A DNA stretch of 64,000 nucleotides. Origin: Limnephilus marmoratus. Lineage: Eukaryota; Arthropoda; Insecta; Trichoptera; Limnephilidae. The DNA lies in NCBI GenBank assembly GCA_917880885.1, contig OU862919.1, forward strand, positions 51,435,058-51,499,057. The letters run 5' to 3'. Positions 1-11,215 of the stretch are shown here, piece after piece. The position numbers were made by a program, and so were the translations under genes. Position 1 is the stretch's first letter, and the number at the start of each line of letters is the position of its first letter. The notes beneath the pieces were generated by a model. It was not told the DNA's origin, searched no databases, and saw only the letters and a list, made by a program, of their open reading frames with translations.

Positions 1-540
1 GCAAAGAATTATCATTAAAGTAATATTAAAAAAAAAATCTACCTTCTCAACTGAATCACTTTTTAAATTGTTTCCAGTACCAAATGTTGATGAAATTTTC
101 AAACAAGCTTCCATTATAAAAATGTGTAAAGAAAAAAATAACACAGAATATCAAGAATTTTACAAATTAATGAGAAATGGAAACCAATTTATAACACCTC
201 ATTTTAAAACTACTTAAATGCAAAATCATTATATTTTCTAAGCCATAAAAAACTATAATAACCTCCCTTCTGAATTGCGCTGCATCATCAACCAATCAGA
301 ACAAATAAATAAAATAAAACAATTTTTCAAAAAAACTTACAATAAAAAGTAAATATTTTATAGAAAACAGATTATAACTTACAACTCAAGTAAGAATCGT
401 GGCTCCCTTATCAGGCACAAGAGCCCCTCTTTTCTGATAAGGTATACATGACCAGAAACGACCTCTAATTTAATATTTTGTAAAATATATGTGTATATTA
501 TGTAACTCATATTTTTTTATATTACAATAAAAAAAAAATT
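1..540 (+). pseudogene. 3' end of CR1/Jockey-type non-LTR retrotransposon ORF2 plus 3' UTR
   Basis: The first 352 bases translate to the C-terminal part of a non-LTR reverse transcriptase (QRIIIKVILKK near the start, NNLPSELRCII near the end). They match in layout the end of the longer RT at 31594-32691 (RTQKAIIKTILKVP, YNALPIEIKN). Two in-frame stops near 213 and 237 break the frame, so this copy is dead. The element is cut by the window edge, so its 5' extent is unknown. The 3' UTR holds a hairpin at 406-442 and ends in an A-rich stretch near 525-550. Family membership rests on similarity to the other RT tails in this window; the clade name is inferred. Confidence 0.75.
406..442 (+). other. 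3' UTR hairpin of non-LTR element (copy 1)
   Basis: Outer 9-bp stem CCTTATCAG/CTGATAAGG encloses an inner AAGAG-CCC-CTCTT stem. The same two-tier layout, with different bases, occurs in the RT tails at 15160-15191 and 34396-34430. Such structures are plausible recognition sites for the element's own RT; that role is inferred. Confidence 0.75.
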
Positions 541-999
541 TAAAAAAAAATTGTTTTTCCTGTATTTTATTTTATTTATTTTAGAGAAAGTTAACAGCAA
601 GTCAGAGATTACATAATAATATAATAATAAGGTAGTTAATTATGCCAATTATGAACTTTCCACTGATGATAGTGAATGATGTTACGTTATAAGGGTTTGC
701 GGGGAGGGTAGTGTAATCCCACACCTCACAAAATATATAGATATATAAGAATGTTTAGAACAGGGAAAATAAATATGTTAAAATAGTAAACAATAATATG
801 TCAAATAATTTGCGAAATCTAAAATAATTGTAATTTTGTAATAATATAGGTAATAGAGTTTCAAGAAATATAATCATAAATATTATTATCTCATTCTATT
901 TACATCCAAGAACTAATTTAAAATCATTACAAATCATTTCCTGAATAGCAAGGTAAATTTATTAATAACGTATATAACGTATATTTTGAAGTCCCTGCT
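541..999. other. AT-rich, unassigned
   Basis: AT-rich DNA with short A/T runs and no recognisable coding, tRNA-like or family repeat signal. Confidence 0.5.
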
Positions 1000-1200
1000 G
1001 AACTCAAGACCAACAGGGCGAAGGAGCCTGTGAAGACCAAGTTTAAGATGGAGCGACAACGTCCTCAAAGATATATTCACCTGGGAGATTGTAAACTGGA
1101 GAGAGCTGGCACAAAACCGTGATGAGTGGAGGAAGACTCTTGAGGAGGCCAAGACCCACCAGGGGTTGTAGAGCCAAGGGTGATGATGATGATGATATAA
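1000..1200 (+). pseudogene. C-terminal tail of an endonuclease/RT non-LTR element with (GAT)n end
   Basis: Frame 1046-1171 reads RWSDNVLKDIFTWEIV, then NWRELAQNRDEWRK and a stop. This is the characteristic last segment of a widespread insect endonuclease/reverse-transcriptase family (RTE-like or related; exact clade uncertain). A short (GAT)n tract follows the stop, as expected for the simple-repeat 3' tail of such elements. The 5' side is truncated or decayed upstream of about 1000. It is a different lineage from the RT tail at 1-540. Confidence 0.75.
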
Positions 1201-1374
1201 TTTATATATTGCTTTCTTACAATGATTTATTGACAGTTTCCTTTGAAAAAACTACAAAAACGGTTAACACATTTTCTTTCAACCCAAATTTTTCAAATTG
1301 CATTTATTTTTGGTAGGTAAAACTCTCATAAGACTCATACGAAACAGGGTATTGAAGCTAATCAATAATATAAT

Positions 1375-2345
1375 ATAATCATCATTGGAACTGTATACAT
1401 ACCACCAAACTCCGACATCCAAACCTACAAGAAACATTGCGAAGACATCGAATTTCTTATGTCAAAAAATCCTACATCAAAAATAATTATTGTCGGCGAT
1501 TATAATCTTCCCAATTTAAAATGGAACTCTAGTGACAATTGTTACATTACTAACGAAAGTTCTAACGACCCAGCACGTGAAGTTATAGATATGATAAACT
1601 ATTTAAATTTGCATCAGCATAATTTTGTACCTAATATATGTGATCGCCTTCTAGATCTTGCCCTTTCAAACAGCTCTAAATTGTGTGTTGAAATGTCAGA
1701 CGATCAGCTCGTTCCGGCGGATAATTATCATCCCCCCTTACACATTACAGTAAATATGTACACGAACAATCCACCACTGAAACAAACAACACTCAACTTC
1801 AAAAACGCTGATTACGATTCTATTAACTACCAACTCACTAATACACTATTGGACTTTCTTGACCACTAACAGTGATATAGAACAAATACTAGAGAAACTC
1901 TATGAAACATTTTCTGAAAATATAAAATCTCATGTCCCCTCGTATACACCAAAACACAGAACATATCCAATTTGGTTCTCCACAGATCTTATACTCTCAC
2001 TGAAACAAAAAAAACAGCTACACAAAATTTTTAAACTGACTCACCAAATCAACGACTACTCAAACTTCTCAGAAACAAGAAAGAAATGTAAAACAATATC
2101 GAAACTGTGCTATAAAGCACACATCACCTCCGTTGAGAAAACTGCGCTAGGAACAAAGAATCTTTGGAATTTTGTTAAAAAATTAAACAATGAAAGTAAA
2201 GACTACCCCCCCACAATGCATTATGATGGCAAAATAGCCAATAGCACCTTTGATATTGTTAATTTGTTTGCGGATCATTTCCAAAGTGTATACGAAGGCG
2301 AAATATCAGATAACAACCTACCAAGTGGTTCTAACAAAGCAACAT
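1375..2345 (+). pseudogene. 5'-truncated non-LTR ORF2: endonuclease domain C-terminal half and linker
   Basis: Translation from about 1381 gives GTVYIPPNSDIQTYKKHCED, then IIIVGDYNLPNLKW and NRLLDLALSN-like motifs typical of the endonuclease/exonuclease/phosphatase (EEP) domain of CR1/Jockey-type elements. The fragment aligns over its length with ORF2 of the reverse-strand element at 38129-40990 (TAYLPPLSDPQTYRNHCED, IVIVGDYNVPNLTW), and so belongs to the same or a sister family. A frameshift lies near 1855-1870, where the frame ending at 1869 passes to the one running to 2479. Similarity ends near 2340, before the RT catalytic core, so both ends are missing. Confidence 0.85.
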
Positions 2346-3264
2346 TGTTTCGTTTATTTAAAAAAAAAATCGATCACACATGGCCACATATTCCACTCAT
2401 ATCGGCGGGATCAATTGTTTCGTGCGCTGTTTCATGTGTTAGCGTGCTGCTGGAACGAAATGGAGTGATTATCAAGTGACCCGCCGCTAGGCTATACCGG
2501 CTAGTTACGAAGTGTGATAGAAAAATATGCAGAAAAACGACATCTACATTTTTTACTTCAAATAGGTATACTCGGGAATCGCGGTTTAAATTCCTGTTAC
2601 ACCTTGTTGACAATAATATTTAGAAATAAGTTTATGAATAGCGGTCAAGATACTTCCTTTATGATATTACAATAAACCATATAATTTGTACCATAACCAA
2701 ATAATAATACACTTCCCTGGAACACGTTTTGGTATATTATGAAGCTTTCACATCCAACGTCGAATTTTATCGGCGTTTTCTCACGAGTAGAGTCACGATC
2801 TGAGGTACAAATGAATAATGAATTATCACAAATGTATAAACGAGCTAATTACCATGAAACAACTTCACAATCTAACATTTTTATTTAACTAGACAAGCGC
2901 AAACCCATGAAAAATCACGGAATAGCATGAATTCTTAAAAAATCAGTTCCAATTTTGAAATTAATACTTAAATTCAAAGGAAATTTGAATTCATTGAACC
3001 AGATTTCACCCAGGACTAACGCACAGCAACGGAGTAAGAATGTTTGATGTTTAAGTACGTTTATAATTTTACACACAATTTCCTTAAAATTATAATATAA
3101 ACATCGGCTTATCCATAGTAAATTCGTTCCCTGATACAGAAAAGTGAAAATAATTTAAAAGCATCCAACAATTCTCGGGCTAATCCAGGAAATCATAGCA
3201 AAATTACCTATCATCTTTCATGTAGTGGCTTTTCAGAAACATAATTTTTTTTGGAATAACTCCG
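2346..3264. other. Unassigned AT-rich sequence
   Basis: I see no family repeat, tRNA-like box or conserved reading frame. 2380-2510 is somewhat GC-richer than its surroundings. Confidence 0.5.
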
Positions 3265-3545
3265 TCCCTGAGGAAAATATTGTCATCTTTGGGGATGCTG
3301 TGTGGAGGGTCATTTAAAGGGAAGGAAGAAGAGCAAATTTAAATAGTTCTGGAAAGGAAATATTATCTGGGGTTCAGTGTGTTAGATATAGATAAACCTC
3401 ACTCATGGAACCCAATCATCCCTGCTAAGTCACCAAACAGAAAATCACTTGGGGTGACCTATGGCAGAGGTATTGGTTATCCAATAAACGGTTCCCGGGT
3501 TGGTGGTACCCATACGCGCCTCCCAAATTGAAAATATTCTTACTT
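3265..3545 (-). repeat. Dispersed family B (SINE-like), partial
   Basis: Contains the family B landmarks TTGGGGATGCTGTGTGGAGG, GGGGTGACCTATGGCAGAGG and CCTCCCAAATTGAAAAT. The A-tail of fuller copies lies on the other strand, so the sense strand here is minus. The middle part present in the copy at 33640-34085 is missing. Confidence 0.8.
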
Positions 3546-3654
3546 TGCCATAAATTTTGTTACATTACGGCTCGTATAGGTATGGCCGGGTGACAATTTC
3601 TTCTTCAAACCCTGTCTATTATATTATTTAGAGCGGCTTGCTTTATTCATGTGT

Positions 3655-3800
3655 TTTTTTAGAGTTCCACCCCTACACCCACTACCCATCCCTCATACCC
3701 TTTTCTTTCTCAGAACTTCCGCACCATCCTTCCCTTTAAAAATCCCTCCACACAGCATCCTCAAAGATGTCTTAAGCCCCCCTGTGTGGAATTAACTTTA
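3655..3800 (+). repeat. Family B 3' fragment
   Basis: Holds the B 3' third (CACCCACTACCCATCCCTCA through CCTGTGTGGAATTAACTT) in the orientation opposite to the copy just upstream, giving a head-on pair of B fragments within 0.5 kb. Confidence 0.75.
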
Positions 3801-3809
3801 AAAAAATTA

Positions 3810-4005
3810 TAAGTGTACAGTTCACACGCGGTTGAAGTGAAACGTTCATTAAACTAAAGTAGACAAGAGTGGGGAGGCTACGAATCACCGCACAAAGAGG
3901 AGACCGATTATTCTATTTCATTCTCTCGCAGGCTAAATCCTATAGATGTATGTGTTTATCTCTTTTACAAAGATGCTAAAGAAGTTTTAATTTCAAAATC
4001 AATTG
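3810..4005 (-). repeat. Dispersed family C, short form
   Basis: Carries GTTCACACGCGGTTGAAGTG and GAGGAGACCGATTATTC, matching the copy at 58380-58620. It is shortened near its other end (ACAAAGATGCTAAAGAAG joins early). Confidence 0.8.
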
Positions 4006-4009
4006 GAAT

Positions 4010-4217
4010 CATGTGGAAGTTACTCTCAGTATTGCCCTGGTTTTGCCGTGCTGACCAGAATCTTAGATCTGAATAGCCAGGTACTTCCCCACCTTCCTCT
4101 TCGCATCTTCTTCCCCTCCCTCCTACCTTCAGCCTCACACCATACCACGACTGGGGATGTCATAGACTCAATGGCTCCAGACGTGAGCTGCTGAGACTCT
4201 TGTGAGGTATTCACATA
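4010..4217 (+). repeat. SINE A, body without tRNA head
   Basis: Shows the A body (AGATCTGAATAGCCAGGTAC, CT-rich middle, TGGGGATGTCATAGACTCA) and the A 3' end GAGGTATTCACATAAAAAA. The tRNA-like head is missing, as expected for 5' truncation. Confidence 0.85.
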
Positions 4218-4221
4218 AAAA

Positions 4222-4575
4222 ATTAGGGTGTGTAATTCACACGGGGTAGAAGTGAAACTAGAATGTCGCTTTCTTTTCTTTTGTCTTTTTTTAATTGGTT
4301 TGATGATTGAGTGTTGATTTCACAGAAATAAAAATGCTTTTTTTGGATTTCGTAGGATTCGAACCTCCGTTCGCTTGATGTCTGTCTCTCTGACCGCTGA
4401 GACTTGTCAGGCGCCTTGCCGACTTCGCTATGGAAGGCACTAGCCGAGGTGCGAATTTACCGCATTATATTAGAATCGACGACCGCCAAATAATAAATTT
4501 GTGATGCATTTCCGTTCCAGCCGAATTTTAAATCACCAACGGCGCTAAAGAATTTTCACTTCAAAAAGGTGCAAC
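4222..4575 (-). repeat. Family C, long form with tRNA-like core
   Basis: Bounded by the C termini (GTGTAATTCACACGG at 4230; TAAAGAATTTTCACTTC at 4550). Read on the minus strand, 4340-4415 contains a B-box-like GGTTCGAATCC followed by TACGAAATCCAAAAA. The same TACGAAATCC junction occurs in the long C copy at 26755-27285. Confidence 0.75.
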
Positions 4576-4579
4576 CACA

Positions 4580-5185
4580 GTCATCATTAAACTACCCCGA
4601 GTATGACGTCACTCTATAAAAGCAAAACTTGCACCATATCAATATTATTAGACTGACAATTTGCAGTTTTTTTCGCGACTAGATTCATTGTGTTGCATGC
4701 AAATGCAAGTACAGTCTTGTGACTCATTCCTGTATCATTAGTGGTACAAAACCGGTACATGTAGGGAGTTGGACTGTGACAATATTTATTGTCTCCGGTT
4801 TATTACTTGCGCCAATGATTGCTGTAATGATATACCGATACTAAATATGGAGCAGCCATGCTGACAGATATGCTGGACCATTTACTGACTATTTTTATTT
4901 TAAAGAAAATAGTTTAAATGCAATAATTTTCTTGCCGTCGCTGTATTTAAACTTTAAATGTCTTGTCCGGTAACTCTACTCCTTAGTGTTGTTTTATTAT
5001 TCTTGTTAAACAGTAAAAAAAATATTAGTAAGATATAAAAATACGCAGAACCGTTTCTCATAATATGATCGATAGCAAATCCGTAGGTGCAATTATTCTG
5101 CGTAGTTTGAGTATAATAAGAATACATAGAACCTTCGTACGCATTTTCCTTTGCCTTCATAATAATAATTTTATTTAGTAATAGC
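4580..5185. other. Unassigned, with a TATA-like site
   Basis: Mostly unassigned AT-rich DNA. CTCTATAAAAGC at about 4611-4622 resembles a TATA box, but no exon or initiator can be tied to it. Confidence 0.35.
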
Positions 5186-5189
5186 GAAT

Positions 5190-5620
5190 ACGCGGCATGC
5201 GTTGCGATTTTACAAAATTACCACTTGCTATCCCCTACCGCAACTATGTCTGCTTTGCAATCACTCCCTCTGCCCCTCTCTCGTCCCCCAAACCTCCGTG
5301 ACCCCTCCCCTACGTGTTCCATCCCGTCCGCTCCCCTCTCTCGCCTTCTTCTCCTCACCCCCATTCCATCCGTCCCTACCACAAAACTATATGAAATACA
5401 CAAATTTTTCAAACAACTCGCGAACCACGTATTGTATTTTTTGTATAAAAATTGATACCACTAGAGCTATATATATAAACCTTCAAGGGGTGCACACAAC
5501 AACTCACCAAAGTTCCATCATAATCGTTTGAATAATATAGGAAATAATATCAAGATGCCAGAGCTCACTATCATAATTATATAGGAACCATCGCGGGAAT
5601 GCATAATGAATGGTTTTGGA
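5190..5620 (+). repeat. Dispersed family D
   Basis: Starts CGGCATGCGTTGCGATTTT, followed by a long C/T-rich tract and AACTATATGAAATACA, then the conserved tail with AACTCACCA. It shares this order with copies at 8285, 24395, 36395 (reverse), 45200 (reverse) and 48745. Class unknown; reading frames in the pyrimidine tract are incidental. Confidence 0.8.
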
Positions 5621-5689
5621 GCGTATAAGGGACACACAAAGAAATATTCATTTACGTATATCATAAGATAAGATAAGATTGTGTAGAAA

Positions 5690-6355
5690 GATAAAATTTA
5701 AGATTTCCTCATCTTCGTGTATGTAGATCTCATCTTTATGTTTGTTGAGATGATTTCCTCATCTTCCTGACCTTTATGTTTGTTGAGTTGATTTCCCCAT
5801 CTTCATGTTTGTAGATCTCATATTTATGTTTGTTGAGATGATTTCCTTTTCTTCATGTTTGTAAATCTAATATTTATGTTTTCCTCAGCTGCATGTTTGT
5901 AGATCTGATCTTTATGTTTGTTAAGTTGATTTCCCCATTTTCATGTTTGTAGATCTCATCTTTATGTTGGTTGAGTTGGTTTCCCCATCATCATGTTTGT
6001 AGATATCATATTTATGTTGGTTGAGTTGATTTCCCCATCATCATGTTTGTATATCTCATCTTTATGTTTGTTGAGTTGATTTCCCCATTTTCATGTTTGT
6101 AGATCCCATCTTTATGTTTGTTGAGGTGTTGTCCTTATCTTCATGTTTGTGGATCTGATATTCATGTTTTTTGATATGTTTTTCTCATCTTCATGTTTGT
6201 GGATCTGATCTTTATGTTTGTTGAGATGATTTCCTCATCTTCATATTTGTAGATCTTAACTTTATGTTTGTTGAGATGATTTCCTCATCTTCATGTTTGT
6301 AGATCTCATCTTTATGTTTTTTCAGATGATTTCCCCTCTTCATGTTTGTTGACTG
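5690..6355 (+). repeat. Minisatellite, 50-bp unit
   Basis: About 13 imperfect copies of a unit near 50 bp built from TTCATGTTTGTAGATCTCAT, CTTTATGTTTGTTGAGATG and ATTTCCTCATC. Divergence is higher at both edges; no coding frame runs through it. Confidence 0.9.
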
Positions 6356-7594
6356 AAGTATATCCGGGCCACCGCAGTAAAACATGGTAAATTCAAAGGC
6401 TCAAATACTTGAGAAAGAAAAAAATAGAAAGGGGGAGCCAAACGATTTATGGGTATGGATTAAGAAATGATTATATTTCATGACAGTGGAATTAAGGCCT
6501 ATCTGCCTACTCCTGTCGATAAACCGTTTGGTGAGTCAGTCAAACAAACGTAACATTAAGATGGATTCCATGCAAAAATCTTAGCTTATAATGCAGCTAT
6601 AATCAGATCAGCTCGCTGATCGCATGTTCGTCACTGCTCTGGCCGGTTTGATCAGAGTCTCATTTCCACGATTGATCTCGGATCTCGGAGCAAATAAAAT
6701 GTGATCGTTAATGGTATGAATGCACGAATCGGTCTTAATTAATGACCGCCAGTATATTAGATACACTTATTGCTCCAAACCAAACAAGGCATATTATATA
6801 TGAAACTTATTAACGATATTATTGTACCTACTTGAACTGTTCAAATACAGGCATGATATAATAATTATACTGTCGCCTGTGGTGAATTTTCGTAACAAAA
6901 GTTATCAGTTACAACCTAGAGCTTTCTCCGTCGATATGGCAGCAATAACTGGAAGCCTTACAAAGAGATAGCCGTGATTTATATCGTTTAATTTGCCGTT
7001 TTTTCTGCTTCCTGTCGACGACAATTATTACTACTATTGCGATATTGTCTTTGGTATCATGCGATAACTTCGGATTATGAGTAGGTATGTGCTTGGAATA
7101 AAACAATTCATCACGCGTTACAAAGCGCATTATGATCGTATGAGAGGTGATTAAACCGTGCATAAATAAATTATCTTGATTTATGCACTCATGCATTGTA
7201 CGAACACTTTTTGATGAAGTTTTGTTTAATTTGCGTTATCTGCTTTGTTGGTACAAGAGTACCTAACATTTGTTGCAGTTGTTCAAGTAGATATTATTTA
7301 TTTTCGGGAAATCGACAGTTTAAGTTTTCTCAGTTTGTTCTTGTCAGTTTATAGCAAAAATAAAACCAATTATAGATTTCCTCATTGTGACTTTACCTCT
7401 AATGAGACAACATACAAAAAAAATCAGTTGATATTTATTGGTAACCAAAGTAGGCGAGGTAGATTGTGATCTCCTACTACGGTGAATCTGTCATCGTCTG
7501 CCATAATGTGTGATGCTTTGTTTACGTGTGACGAAAGATATATAAAGGGTTTATTATCGGACGGATTGCAGGTAATCTGTAAATCTCGAAGCAT
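6356..7594. other. Unassigned, apparently low-repeat DNA
   Basis: No family repeat recognised. 6540-6780 is less AT-rich and contains several GATC and TAATTA words, which could be regulatory or chance. Confidence 0.4.
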
Positions 7595-7762
7595 GATATC
7601 CAACCGCACTATTACAACATGATATTCAACCACAACATGATATCCAACCATACCAAGACAACATGGTATCCAATCACAACATGATATCCAACCACACCAA
7701 AACAACACGATATCCAATCACAACATGATATTCAACCACACCATGAAAACATGATATGACAC
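7595..7762 (+). repeat. Degenerate minisatellite
   Basis: Imperfect repeats of ACATGATATCCAACCACA-type units, alternating ATATCCAACCA and GGTATCCAATCA forms. Confidence 0.85.
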
Positions 7763-8284
7763 CTATGTGATACCTACCTATGATAAGATTTAACGCATTT
7801 AAAATATGATTCATGAATATGGCGATTGGAGTTTCAAGAAGTTAATAATAAAATAGTAAGAAGTATAAACGCTATAGTAATTTGTAAAAAGGTAAGATAC
7901 CATTATAAAATATAGGTATAGTTAATTTAAAAAGTTACTTAATATTACGTTCTAAGCGTTGTTGATAGAAATATCGTATTACTTAGTTTACAAAGAATAA
8001 AAATAATTTTTGCAAAAAATTTGTTCTCATTGAGTCTTACATAGATTTTACAGTTTTTTGGCAAGAAAATTTTGTATTTTAGTAAAATCTCTGACCTTTT
8101 TGTGAAGCAGTTTGTTTTTATAAGATAATAAGTGTTCATTTATATAAATCCAATGTTTTCCTTTTGGTTTGATGTCCTAAGCTGTTAAGTCAGCTCGGTA
8201 GTACGGATTGCTGCTATGATTTCACATTTTTGCTGTTTCACAATGTTATTCCGCGGTCTTCCTTCCATCTTCTTCATCATATTA
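7763..8284. other. AT-rich, unassigned
   Basis: No recognisable gene or family repeat; long A/T-rich stretch. Confidence 0.5.
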
Positions 8285-8800
8285 AATTTAGTTTAACCCG
8301 GCTTGCGTTGCAACGTCACTCAAAGAATGAAAGTGTTTATGTTTTAATTTTATTTATTGAAGTGCTTTTGGATTCACAATTTTTTTGTATTCCGTCTGGT
8401 GCGCACACGAATAAATCATAAGGTTTTCCGACGCGTGAGCAGGCCAAACGAAGCGTTGATTTTCCAAATTAACCGCCTGCTATTCCCTACTGCTACTATG
8501 TCGCCTTTGCAATCCCTCCCTCTCTCCTACCCCGTTCACCAACCTTCCGTGACCCCTCTCCTACGTGTACTACACATGCATCTCCGTTCCCACCTCCGTT
8601 CCCTTCCTGCGTCTCCTTCCCCTCCCTCCGTCCCTCCCTGCCGCTAAACTATATGAAATACAAAGATTTTTAAAAAAACTCGCGCGCCGCCGATTGTAAT
8701 ATTTTTGTATAAATTTCATAAAGTTAGAGCTCGCCATCATATGTATATAAAAACCTTTGCAGGCATGCGCGCAAAAACTCACCAAATTTTCATCCCAATG
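8285..8800 (+). repeat. Dispersed family D
   Basis: Starts CCCGGCTTGCGTTGCAACG, then a C/T-rich tract, AAACTATATGAAATACAAAG and the GCAAAAACTCACCAAA tail. Same order as the copy at 5190. Confidence 0.8.
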
Positions 8801-9429
8801 GAAAGAAGAAGAAAGGATGGTGAACGAAATAATAAGGGAGAAACAAAGGAAAAATCATTTTAGTAAATTTCGTTGTTTTAGCCTTATTTTATTATTCTAT
8901 TAAGCGATGGTATTTTCTCATCACTATTACGTTGTGGATGTGTATGTCTCAATAAATGACCAAATAATTGATAGTAATTCGTGGAATCAATTTCCTATTG
9001 TTAACACGACCAATGTTGATCAAACCAGATTATTTTAATATAATCTGTTAGATTAACCATAATCGGTTATGAATGCATACGAAAGTGTTTGTGCGTTTCG
9101 GGCTCCATTCATCACCCTTTCGCGGAGCAGTTTATTCAAATGCGTTATTTGATATGGGGCCTATAACACATGCGTTAATTGGCGTGACTCACTCCCCCTG
9201 ATATGGAAATGATTTACTATCAGTAGGTAGTGATTTCTCACCATTGTTTTACTGGAAAATTAGTTATGTGAATTGCCATTAAGTGGCCGAAGTACCTAGC
9301 TACCTTCAGTGGTAAGCAATGACTATTTTACCGGCTTTCTACGTTGGTTTATATATGCTTTAACGTATTTGTTCATGTTTTTAAGTGAATATCGCACAGC
9401 AAAACAAACTACTAATTAATATCTACGGC
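8801..9429. other. Unassigned
   Basis: No family repeat or reading frame of note. 9060-9220 is mixed-composition single-copy-like DNA. Confidence 0.4.
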
Positions 9430-9605
9430 ATCCCCACTTGGGAAATCTTAGGACTGATGAAGTGGGAAGGGAAATGAAATAAGGAAGATGAAGGCGGGGA
9501 AGTCCCTCGCTTTTCAAATCTGGTCACCAAATACGTCTAAAGCCATTTCAAGCAACTTTCCGATTCTAACATTAATTTCCGAGAACATTTATTTATCAAT
9601 AAACT
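9430..9605 (-). repeat. SINE A fragment
   Basis: Minus-strand A body with the purine-rich middle and the block TCTAAAGCCATTTCAAGCA. Head and 3' end are absent. Confidence 0.7.
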
Positions 9606-9714
9606 TTTACAGTTTTATACATTTGGTTTATTTTTATTTATTCTGTTGACAAAAAGGTCACTGCTCAGCTATACATTCAGGATTTCTCCTGGTTTTCAGC
9701 AGTGCCTCTAATAT

Positions 9715-9985
9715 AATACACAAAACAAATAGATTAAATTAAAGTAAACTAAATAAAATAAAATTACATGATATCTAAATTAAAAAATATATTAAATCAA
9801 ATTTCCAATTTAACACACATTAGTATAATACAATATAAATAATTAAATTAAATTAAATTTAAAAAAATTAAATTAGATTAAATTTAGTAATGTAAATCAG
9901 AATTTAAAATAAAGCATTAATCTAAATATAAAATATAATCAATTGAAATATAATTAATTCAAATATAAAATACAACATACTAGCT
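9715..9985. repeat. AATTAAAT low-complexity tract
   Basis: Imperfect repetition of AATTAAATTAAAT and AAATATAAAATA words over about 270 bp. Confidence 0.8.
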
Positions 9986-10440
9986 GGGGTACCCGGCTTC
10001 GCTCAGGGAGTCAATATGAGATTGAATTGTTCGAACCCACGACTGATCTTTCTTTATATACCCCTTTTAATGGGTAGCCCCACTCATACAAAAAAGGATT
10101 CACAATGTTCCAGAACATTTCACAACATTAGAGAGTGTTCTGGAATATTCCACAATGATGTTCCTGATTCCCTATTCCCGAACATTTTACATTTCAGAAT
10201 GTTCCGGGATGTTCTGGAATATTGTGGAATCCTCTCGAATACTCTCAAATGTTCTGGATTGTTCTAGAAATTTCTAGAGGGCGAAACTTCCAGCCCTTAT
10301 ATCTTCAAAGACTTCAGGTGAAAACGGGATCCTTCTTCATGGATGGAGGATAGATGGCTACCACACCATATAACTCCCTTGATCGTAGCGGGACTCGTTT
10401 CTGAGTTTTAGCGGGACCCACACTTTTGTACACTTTCTTT
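9986..10440 (+). repeat. Unclassified repeat with heat-shock-element-like array
   Basis: Opens with CTAGCTGGGGTACCCGGCTT, wording typical of insect interspersed repeats, and runs to GCGGGACCCACAC. It contains four or more nTTCnnGAA arrays at 10106-10280. The 83-residue reading frame over it has no recognisable domain. Terminal structure is not resolved, so the class is unknown. Confidence 0.45.
10106..10280. promoter_or_regulatory. Cluster of heat-shock-element-like arrays
   Basis: TTCtgGAAtaTTC at 10138-10150 is a perfect three-unit array. TTCtgGAAtaTTGtgGAA at 10212-10229 and TTCtaGAAatTTCtaGAG at 10262-10279 are four-unit arrays with one mismatch each, and TTCcaGAAcaTTT lies at 10109-10121. 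Alternating inverted nGAAn pentamers are the known HSF binding layout. Function here is inferred. Confidence 0.6.
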
Positions 10441-10554
10441 TATAAAACATATTGATCATGTTACTAATATAGAAAGGACATAGGTAGGCCTTCTAAATCT
10501 TAAGTAGGTATTGCACTGCACATATAAGAATGTCGTATTTTGCTATTCGTCAGT

Positions 10555-10760
10555 ATTCATTCAGAATTTGAACATTCAGTTATTTGAAATGGCTTTAGCC
10601 ATATTTGATGACTAGATCTGAATAGCCAGGTACATTTTCCACATCTCCTTCCCCTCCCCACAATCTTCAGCATCACACCATATCAAAATTGGGGACGCCA
10701 TAGTCTCACTGGCTGGAGAAGGTTGGGAGCAGTTGGGACTCTTGTGTTATACGTATTAAG
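10555..10760 (+). repeat. SINE A, body
   Basis: GAAATGGCTTTAGCCATATT, AGATCTGAATAGCCAGGTAC and TTGGGGACGCCATAGTCTCA in order, ending GGGACTCTTGTG. tRNA head lacking. Confidence 0.85.
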
Positions 10761-10774
10761 TTATTTTATATGCA

Positions 10775-11215
10775 AGTAGGAATCTTTAGCGGTTTTTGGC
10801 TAAGCCGAATGCACGTATATGTACTCTTAAGTCGTATTTTTTTATTGCCGTATGCTTCTTTGGAGAGTCGAAATTATCAATAAAAATATTTTTACAGCGG
10901 ATTTTCACTCAAGATGCCTTCAGATATAAGTATATTGACTTTGGTTGTTCTGCCGTATATCCTCTTTGCACGCTTACTTGAAAAAAAAAATCTGCTAAAC
11001 TTTCGGTCGGACCAACTGTCGGAAGGATCAACTGTCGGCCGGACCAACTGTCGGCTGGACGAACTGTTGGCTGGACTAACTGTCGGCCGGACCAACTGTC
11101 GGCCGGACCAACTGTCGGCTGGACGAACTGTTGGCTGGACTAACTGTCGGCCGGATCAACTGTCGCAGGATCAATTGTCACCGGACCAATTGTCGGGTCA
11201 CCTACACTGTGATAA
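10775..11215 (+). repeat. Element I with ACTGTCGG minisatellite
   Basis: A left part containing GCGGATTTTCACTCAAGATG and TTCTGCCGTATATCCTC is followed at 11005-11200 by imperfect units of about 17 bp (GGACCAACTGTCGGCC). The same combination recurs inverted at 22365-22625, so flank and repeat move as one unit. Reading frames through it are incidental. Confidence 0.75.

Noticed and set aside
4611..4660. Promoter based on CTCTATAAAAGC
   Set aside because: A single TATA-like word is expected often in AT-rich DNA; no exon, initiator or downstream gene supports it.
5202..5531. Proline/serine-rich frames in the C/T tract, and similar ones at 8357, 36454 and 45308
   Set aside because: They follow the low-complexity tract of family D, differ between copies and share no codon-level conservation.
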